From RGIG5050 sp045636065 (GTDB lineage: Bacteria > Verrucomicrobiota > Kiritimatiellia > RFP12 > UBA1067): 17,280 nt of DNA. The stretch is from the NCBI GenBank assembly GCA_045636065.1, contig JAZTWW010000032.1:1-17280 (forward strand). The letters run 5' to 3'. Below are positions 12,968 to 17,280 of this stretch, one piece after another; position 1 is the first letter of the stretch, and every line of letters starts with the position of its first letter. Under the pieces are notes generated by a model. That model made no database searches. It was given only the letters and a program-made list of their open reading frames with translations, and had not been told where the DNA came from. A program made the position numbers and the translations under genes.

Positions 12968-14395
12968 GATCAGCCCGACGGTGCCTCCCACGTGGATGAG
13001 GCACGATATCTCCCATGTGGCGGCGCAGGAAACCACCGCCACGGCGAGGAACTTGGCCTGGCTTCTCCAGTAGAGAGAAGACTGCCGGGAATCGAAGAAG
13101 TTCGCGAACACGACGTGCGACTCCCACGGGATCTGTATGAAAAGGAACGAGACGATCGTCGAGAAGACAACGCCGTCGAGCTTGTAGCTGTCGGGGAGAT
13201 AGATCACAAGCGATATGTTGAGCGCCAGGTTCACTATTCCGGCGACTATCGGCTTCATCCTGTCCTGACGCCAGAGGGCCGCGGCGGACTTGAAGGTGAG
13301 AAGCGTCTGGCGCGACTGGCTCACGTAGAAGTAGACGACCATCAGTATCGGGGTGAGCGGATGGCGCATCAAATCGGGGTCGCGCCTGGTCCATATCTCC
13401 ATGAATGGCTGGTAGAGCGCCGTCATGTACGCTGAAAAGGCGACCACAACGGCCATGACCAGCCTGTGCGCACGCATGAAGAGCGCGAAGTTGCTCTCCT
13501 TCGAATCGGTGTGTATCCTGTTGCCGAAGCCACCGAGCATCGAGTAGTATATCGTCCACACGAAACCGCCCGCCGTGGTGACGACGTAGTAGTAGTTGCC
13601 GTAGGACGCCACCGCCACGAGCCCGAGGAAGGACGACATCACGATGTTGTCCACCTGGTACGAGATGACGCCGCCGACCTTGTGGAGGAATATGGACTTT
13701 ACATCCTCCACGACCTTCGCACGCATGTCGTCGGGAAGAATGCCCTTTGGCTCGATGTCCGGGAAGAGCCTCCTCGATTCGCGCATCACGAGGACGTTCT
13801 GGAGAACGGTGAACGCGACCGTCGCGATGACGTAGTGGTAGTAGTTTTTCGTGAGAAGGAGGATCAGGAACACCGTGACGTACTGCAAGACCGAGACGCC
13901 GGTTCTGATGTTCGTAAGGACATCAACCCTGTGGTGCGCCGCGAGGACGGAGCCTCTGTACGCGAAGAGGAAGTAGCTCACCGACGTATTGACGAGATGG
14001 ATGAGGTAGAGGATGTGGAGATTGACGTCGGGCGGGACATCGCCGTGGACGAGAAGCCTTATGAACGGAAGGACCGCGAGCCCCACGGCGAATATGACGC
14101 CTCCCACCCACCTGTAGACCTTTCTGTAGAACTTGAGGTACGCCGAGACGAGCGCGCGGTTATCGTCGGCGATGGGCTTGTACATGGAGCAGACGACGGC
14201 TGTGCCGAAGCCAAGCTCGGCCAGCATCAGCACACCGAGTATGGAGCCGAAAAGGCCGTTAAGGCCAAGATACTCCGGCCCCATCAGCCAGAGGAAGAGC
14301 GTCCTGTTCAGAAACGGGAAGAGGAGACCGACGACCTTGTTCAAGGCCCCGGCCACCATGTTGCGCTTCGTGTTTCTGGTGAAATCTACTTTCAT
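12863..14395 (-). CDS. Wzx-like polysaccharide flippase / transporter
   Basis: A polytopic inner-membrane protein expected to flip lipid-linked oligosaccharide to the outer face of the membrane. The 510-residue sequence begins with a basic stretch and a typical first segment (MVAGALNKVVGLLFPFLNRT), and shows about twelve to fourteen hydrophobic segments spread along its length, as in the PST/MATE-like flippases. GLNGLFGSILGVLMLAELGF (44-63) is characteristic of this group. No strong ribosome binding site precedes ATG 14395, which lies 15 bp after the GT8-like stop, so coupling to that gene is likely. The 3' end runs 105 bp into the antisense strand of the epimerase gene and still encodes most of a last membrane helix (ALAVSVVALVPL). 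The substrate is unknown. Confidence 0.88.
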   Translation of the reverse strand: MKVDFTRNTKRNMVAGALNKVVGLLFPFLNRTLFLWLMGPEYLGLNGLFGSILGVLMLAELGFGTAVVCSMYKPIADDNRALVSAYLKFYRKVYRWVGGVIFAVGLAVLPFIRLLVHGDVPPDVNLHILYLIHLVNTSVSYFLFAYRGSVLAAHHRVDVLTNIRTGVSVLQYVTVFLILLLTKNYYHYVIATVAFTVLQNVLVMRESRRLFPDIEPKGILPDDMRAKVVEDVKSIFLHKVGGVISYQVDNIVMSSFLGLVAVASYGNYYYVVTTAGGFVWTIYYSMLGGFGNRIHTDSKESNFALFMRAHRLVMAVVVAFSAYMTALYQPFMEIWTRRDPDLMRHPLTPILMVVYFYVSQSRQTLLTFKSAAALWRQDRMKPIVAGIVNLALNISLVIYLPDSYKLDGVVFSTIVSFLFIQIPWESHVVFANFFDSRQSSLYWRSQAKFLAVAVVSCAATWEISCLIHVGGTVGLILKALAVSVVALVPLCKYWYPFPYGRLRRVPDSAV

Positions 14396-14410
14396 GTCGT
14401 AAAGTGTCGT

Positions 14411-15397
14411 CTATCCCCTGGCGAAAAGCTTCTTCATGCGTCTTGAGATCTTCGGCTTGAGTTCGGTCCACGGAGCCATCAACCGCGCGAGCGTCCGCCT
14501 GGACGCCTTGAGCGCAGGCGGTATGGGCCCGGGAAGCTCGAGGCCCTTCTCTTTTGCCCACGCCGCGACGGCCACATAGTCGTCGAAGAACCTGAAGGCC
14601 CGCTTTGTCCATCCCATCCAGGGCTTTGGCTGCGCGATAAAGTGGACGAAGAGCCGGCCGCGCTCCTTGTTCATCTTGAACTCGCCCTGGACGCGCGGCG
14701 CATCGACGACAAAGTTGAGGCAGGCGTTGAGCGTGCTTTCATCGAGCTGGTGGTAGAATTCGAGAGACCTGTCCACCACGCCGACATTGCGCTTTGGAAG
14801 GACCTTCTCCTCCAGAGCGTCCCATATCTCAAGGAACCTGCGGTGGCGCTTGAGGGAGAGCGACGCGAACGCAGCGGAGCCCGAGGTCTGGTACCTGCTT
14901 TCAGGCGCGGCGTCGCCGGCCACCTCCTTTATGTCGGCGCGCCAGACGTCAAGGACCGCCTTGGGGATTTTCGTCCCGTCCTCGCCGAACGAGTGGCCCT
15001 TGAAAGCCGCGGGCATCTCGGGCGGTGTTCTAAGGCGGAAATGGATCTCGTCAGGGTTGGCAGGCGGAAGAATTTCGGAAACGTCACCCGTGAAGAAGGC
15101 ATCCGAATCGGCCCAAGTGACGAAATCCGTCTCCGCCTTGAGCATAACCTTAGGCTTGAGGCAGGTAAGCGAACGGTCCGCGCCGTCGAGATTGACGAGC
15201 TTTACGCCTCCAAGCTGCTTGAGGACGTTCTCGGCCCTTTCGTCGAACCCCTTGACGCCCACGAGGAAGCGCTCTTCCATCCCGGCCTTGCGGGCCGAGG
15301 CTATGAGCATGAATATGCCCCAAAGGTAGTTTACGTCACCAATGGTGACTATCGTATTGTTGGCGCTTGACAAGTCGCGTCCGTCCTCAATCTTCAT
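14411..15397 (-). CDS. GT8-like glycosyltransferase (nucleotide-diphospho-sugar transferase fold)
   Basis: The 328-residue protein opens with NNTIVTIGDVNYLWGIFMLI (13-32), the pattern of GT-A enzymes that begin with a strand and a helix of surface residues. It carries KPKVMLKAETDFVTWADSDA (81-100) with a DSD metal motif (97-99), as in family 8 glycosyltransferases. A later block with QTSGSAAFASLSLKRHRRFL resembles the acceptor half of such enzymes. The C-terminus is basic and may lie on the membrane. Its start overlaps the stop of the upstream esterase by 11 nt, and the flippase follows after 15 nt. The family assignment is by motif only. It could belong to a related, unnumbered family. Sugar and acceptor are unknown. 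Confidence 0.65.
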   Translation of the reverse strand: MKIEDGRDLSSANNTIVTIGDVNYLWGIFMLIASARKAGMEERFLVGVKGFDERAENVLKQLGGVKLVNLDGADRSLTCLKPKVMLKAETDFVTWADSDAFFTGDVSEILPPANPDEIHFRLRTPPEMPAAFKGHSFGEDGTKIPKAVLDVWRADIKEVAGDAAPESRYQTSGSAAFASLSLKRHRRFLEIWDALEEKVLPKRNVGVVDRSLEFYHQLDESTLNACLNFVVDAPRVQGEFKMNKERGRLFVHFIAQPKPWMGWTKRAFRFFDDYVAVAAWAKEKGLELPGPIPPALKASRRTLARLMAPWTELKPKISRRMKKLFARG

Positions 15398-17051
15398 CGG
15401 TGGTTACCCTGCGCGCGGCGGCGGCGGCGAGATCGGCGAACGGGATCTTGTCGCGCGGATGGACGTCATTCAAGTCGCCCAGCCCGGCGGCGAACGTATC
15501 GACGAACTCCGCGCCCGTAAGCGCGCACACCTTCTTCTGCGCAGCCCTGTACGGCTCCCACGCCCGGTTCATCGCAGGAAGCCCCATGACGATGATCCTC
15601 GGCTTTGCGCGGCCCTTGCCGTCCTTCGCATAGTGGAGCTTCGAGAACTCCTCCATGGCGGCGGAGATGGTCTCTTCAAGGTACGGCGAGGGAAGAGCCT
15701 CGTCCGGGGAGACGTTCCTTGTGGCGTTCGATTCGCCCTGATACCACAGTACGCCTGTAAGCTCGACGCCTTTGAGGCGCTTTATGCCGCCGTCGTACAT
15801 CGCCGACACGGGCCACCAGCGGGCCTTTTCCCTGTCGCCCCTGCGGAGCGGATATTCGCGGGCCACCCACGCGCACGGGAAATCGGCGTTCCTGTCGAGG
15901 CGGTGGCGGTTCGTCGCAATCGCGTGGAGACGGGGATATCTAGGCTTGCCGTTCTTGTCGACGGCGCACATCGTCGTCTCAGAAAGGAACGCCTCGGTGG
16001 GCGCGCCGCCTGCAGCGACGTAGAGGAGCGCTATGCTCTTGCCGGTATCCTCGGCGCGGCGGATCGCAAAACTTACGCCGAGGGCAGATTTCCCCAGGGC
16101 GTTCGCGCGCGTGAGCTTAGTCCATTCGCCGCTATTGAAATCCCAGAAGCGGACATCGACCTTGTCGAGCCTTGCAAGCTCCGACTCGACGCGGGCGCGC
16201 TCGGCGGGGGTGGCGTTGAACTCGCCCCATCCCTTCTGGATATTGCTCTGCCCGGCGACGAGCCACACTTCACAGCCACCTTTGATGTCGGCGGGGATCT
16301 CGACTGCACCCTCGCGCTCGCCCAGCATTGCCTTGGCGGTCGCCTCCGCGATGATCTTCGCGCCCTCGGCCGATGGATGGAGGAAATCCTTCGCGAGCAC
16401 CCTTTCCATATCCTCCCTCAGAGGCTCCTGCATATCGATGGGAGTGGCGTCCATGCGGCGCGCCACCTCTTCGAGGTCCGCCTGCATAAGGAAAGGCGCG
16501 GGGCTTCTGTAGCAGCGCTGCCCGGCCTCCAGGGGCGCGAGTTTCGTCCATATCATGAACTTCGGCTTAGCGCCGTCTGCGGTGTAGTCGGAAAGCATCG
16601 CCACATAATCGTCGACGAACTGGCCGCGCCTTCTTGCACCGGTGTACTCCTTGATGTACTCGTCGTTGTCGTTTATGCCGAGGTTGCAGATCACGATGTC
16701 AGGTTTCCAGTCGAGCGCCGCGCGGTGCTCGGGCATGTACCTGTAGCCGCGCTTTTCGCGGCCGAGCATCGAGTCGAGGTAGATGCCCCTGCCGGAATTG
16801 CCGAAATTGCGCACCTCATATCCCTCGCCGCCGCTGGTGGCGCCATCGAGTATCTTCTGGAGCTGCGCCGGATATGCTTGAACGTCACGCTGCGCGCCAA
16901 GACCGAGGCCGTATGTTATCGAATCGCCAATGCAGGCGACCTTCACCGGCACCGCACCGGCCAGAGCAGCCATGGCGATTACTATGGCCGCAGTTGCGCC
17001 CTTGACCTTCGCCGATACCGTGCGGTATCCATCTTTTCCCGCAAGTGTCAT
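15387..17051 (-). CDS. Secreted two-domain SGNH hydrolase / sialate O-acetylesterase-like protein
   Basis: A probable exported carbohydrate esterase made of two SGNH-type domains in one 554-residue chain. A signal peptide or N-terminal anchor covers about 1-34 (hydrophobic ATAAIVIAMAALAGAV). Domain 1 (about 36-245) has IGDSITYG with S44, FGNSGRG, GINDND around N127 and the D222-x2-H225 pair in DFLHP. Domain 2 (about 260-550) is of the sialate O-acetylesterase type, with AGQSN (S269), WYQGESN (436-442) and DVHP (529-532). Both catalytic sets look intact. ATG 17051 is chosen since AGGTG lies 6 nt upstream; an earlier ATG at 17114 precedes the predicted transcription start. It heads a minus-strand operon with a glycosyltransferase and flippase, suggesting removal of acetyl groups from the exported glycan or a host glycan. 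Confidence 0.85.
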   Translation of the reverse strand: MTLAGKDGYRTVSAKVKGATAAIVIAMAALAGAVPVKVACIGDSITYGLGLGAQRDVQAYPAQLQKILDGATSGGEGYEVRNFGNSGRGIYLDSMLGREKRGYRYMPEHRAALDWKPDIVICNLGINDNDEYIKEYTGARRRGQFVDDYVAMLSDYTADGAKPKFMIWTKLAPLEAGQRCYRSPAPFLMQADLEEVARRMDATPIDMQEPLREDMERVLAKDFLHPSAEGAKIIAEATAKAMLGEREGAVEIPADIKGGCEVWLVAGQSNIQKGWGEFNATPAERARVESELARLDKVDVRFWDFNSGEWTKLTRANALGKSALGVSFAIRRAEDTGKSIALLYVAAGGAPTEAFLSETTMCAVDKNGKPRYPRLHAIATNRHRLDRNADFPCAWVAREYPLRRGDREKARWWPVSAMYDGGIKRLKGVELTGVLWYQGESNATRNVSPDEALPSPYLEETISAAMEEFSKLHYAKDGKGRAKPRIIVMGLPAMNRAWEPYRAAQKKVCALTGAEFVDTFAAGLGDLNDVHPRDKIPFADLAAAAARRVTTDED

Positions 17052-17098
17052 GTCTTGCACCTTTCCGTTGCGTTCATCAATGCTGTCCAACATCAAAT

Positions 17099-17127
17099 AT
17101 TCTACCAAATCCAAAGATTTCCGTCAA
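17099..17127 (-). promoter_or_regulatory. Promoter of the esterase-glycosyltransferase-flippase operon
   Basis: On the minus strand, TTGACG (17122-17127) and TAGAAT (17099-17104) lie 17 bp apart, with TG one base before the -10 (TTTGGTAGAAT). The string TTTGGTAGAAT is identical to that in the promoter at 8649-8677. Transcription would start near 17092, leaving a leader of about 40 nt before ATG 17051. Confidence 0.8.
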
Positions 17128-17220
17128 TCGATTCTTCGGCTGGAGTTTACCCATTTTGGGAAACGGCTGCGTCTTGGCAGGCATCTGCGCGACATTGAGG
17201 AGAAAAAGTCGCCCCTCTCT

Positions 17221-17264
17221 GGGTGATTTTAGGGTATAATACCCAGTGCCAAAATCAACCACCC
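17221..17264 (+). promoter_or_regulatory. Promoter-like -10 inside a nested inverted repeat
   Basis: TATAAT at 17235-17240 lies within the 13-bp palindrome GGGTATAATACCC (17232-17244). Outside it, GATTTT (17225-17230) pairs with AAAATC (17251-17256), and GGGT (17221-17224) with ACCC (17261-17264), with small offsets. No -35 hexamer is found 16-18 bp upstream of the -10. The layout suggests an operator over a promoter that needs an activator or is blocked by a repressor. A leader hairpin is less likely, since transcription would start near 17247, inside the right arm. Confidence 0.55.
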
Positions 17265-17265
17265 A

Positions 17266-17273
17266 AAAAGGAG
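17266..17273 (+). promoter_or_regulatory. Shine-Dalgarno of a gene starting at or just past the right edge
   Basis: AAAAGGAG at 17266-17273 is followed by seven bases to the end of the window, so a start codon at about 17281 is expected. The gene would be on the plus strand, divergent from the esterase operon. Nothing of its product is visible. Confidence 0.6.
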
Positions 17274-17280
17274 CGACACC

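Noticed and set aside
13466..14446. 326-codon plus-strand open frame opposite the flippase
   Set aside because: It is highly charged shadow sequence opposite a well-formed polytopic membrane protein.
17174..17190. Sigma-54 (-24/-12) promoter TGGCAG...TGCG upstream of the esterase
   Set aside because: The distance between the GG and GC elements is one base too short, TTGC is not matched, and it points on the plus strand, away from the esterase operon.
15342..17198. 618-codon plus-strand open frame over the esterase gene
   Set aside because: It is the mirror of a GC-rich gene: no ribosome binding site at its start, arginine/histidine-rich shadow composition and no family motifs, while the opposite strand carries two complete SGNH motif sets.

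Overview
The window reads as GC-rich bacterial chromosome with compact operons, ATGA-type start/stop overlaps and promoters of the ordinary sigma70 kind. Nothing in it fixes the species. The mix (a Thi4 thiazole synthase in place of ThiG, a speA-speE-speB operon, a sigma-54 gene, a remnant of a C10 peptidase, and intergenic GGGGAC-GTCCCC palindrome clusters) would fit an anaerobic PVC-type bacterium such as a Kiritimatiellota/Lentisphaerota relative. That placement is inference.

Layout, left to right. Positions 1-400 hold no supported gene. They contain a cluster of five 13-bp palindromes and a 58-bp mutated, inverted copy of the 3' end of rpoN. Positions 421-2809 are a thiamine operon: promoter, TPP riboswitch, thiD, thi4 and thiE. 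Positions 2882-2987 are a 25-bp tandem repeat carrying the same palindrome, placed between the converging ends of thiE and rpoN. Positions 3003-4511 are rpoN (minus strand). It is preceded by a truncated, secreted C10-peptidase remnant (4566-4829) that still has a promoter and signal peptide. Positions 4901-5338 are non-coding, with a repeat at the end. Positions 5360-8537 (minus) are a polyamine operon, speA-speE-speB, read from a strong promoter at 8604-8632.

From 8649 onward there is a cell-surface polysaccharide locus. The plus-strand operon (8684-12967) encodes a GT2 glycosyltransferase, a GT4 glycosyltransferase, a second GT2 paralogous to the first, and a UDP-glucuronate-4-epimerase-like enzyme; the four genes are joined by 4-nt overlaps. 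It converges on a minus-strand operon (17051 to 12863) encoding a two-domain SGNH/sialate-O-acetylesterase-like protein, a GT8-like glycosyltransferase and a Wzx-like flippase. The flippase and epimerase genes overlap tail to tail by 105 bp. Together these genes could supply a uronic-acid sugar, build an oligosaccharide, export it and edit its acetyl groups. At the right edge a promoter-like palindrome and a Shine-Dalgarno sequence introduce a plus-strand gene that starts just outside the window.

The least expected feature is the bracket around the thiamine operon: inverted copies of the rpoN 3' end (331-388 and 3001-3058), each next to a cluster of the same palindrome. All comparisons were made by eye; no database search was run.
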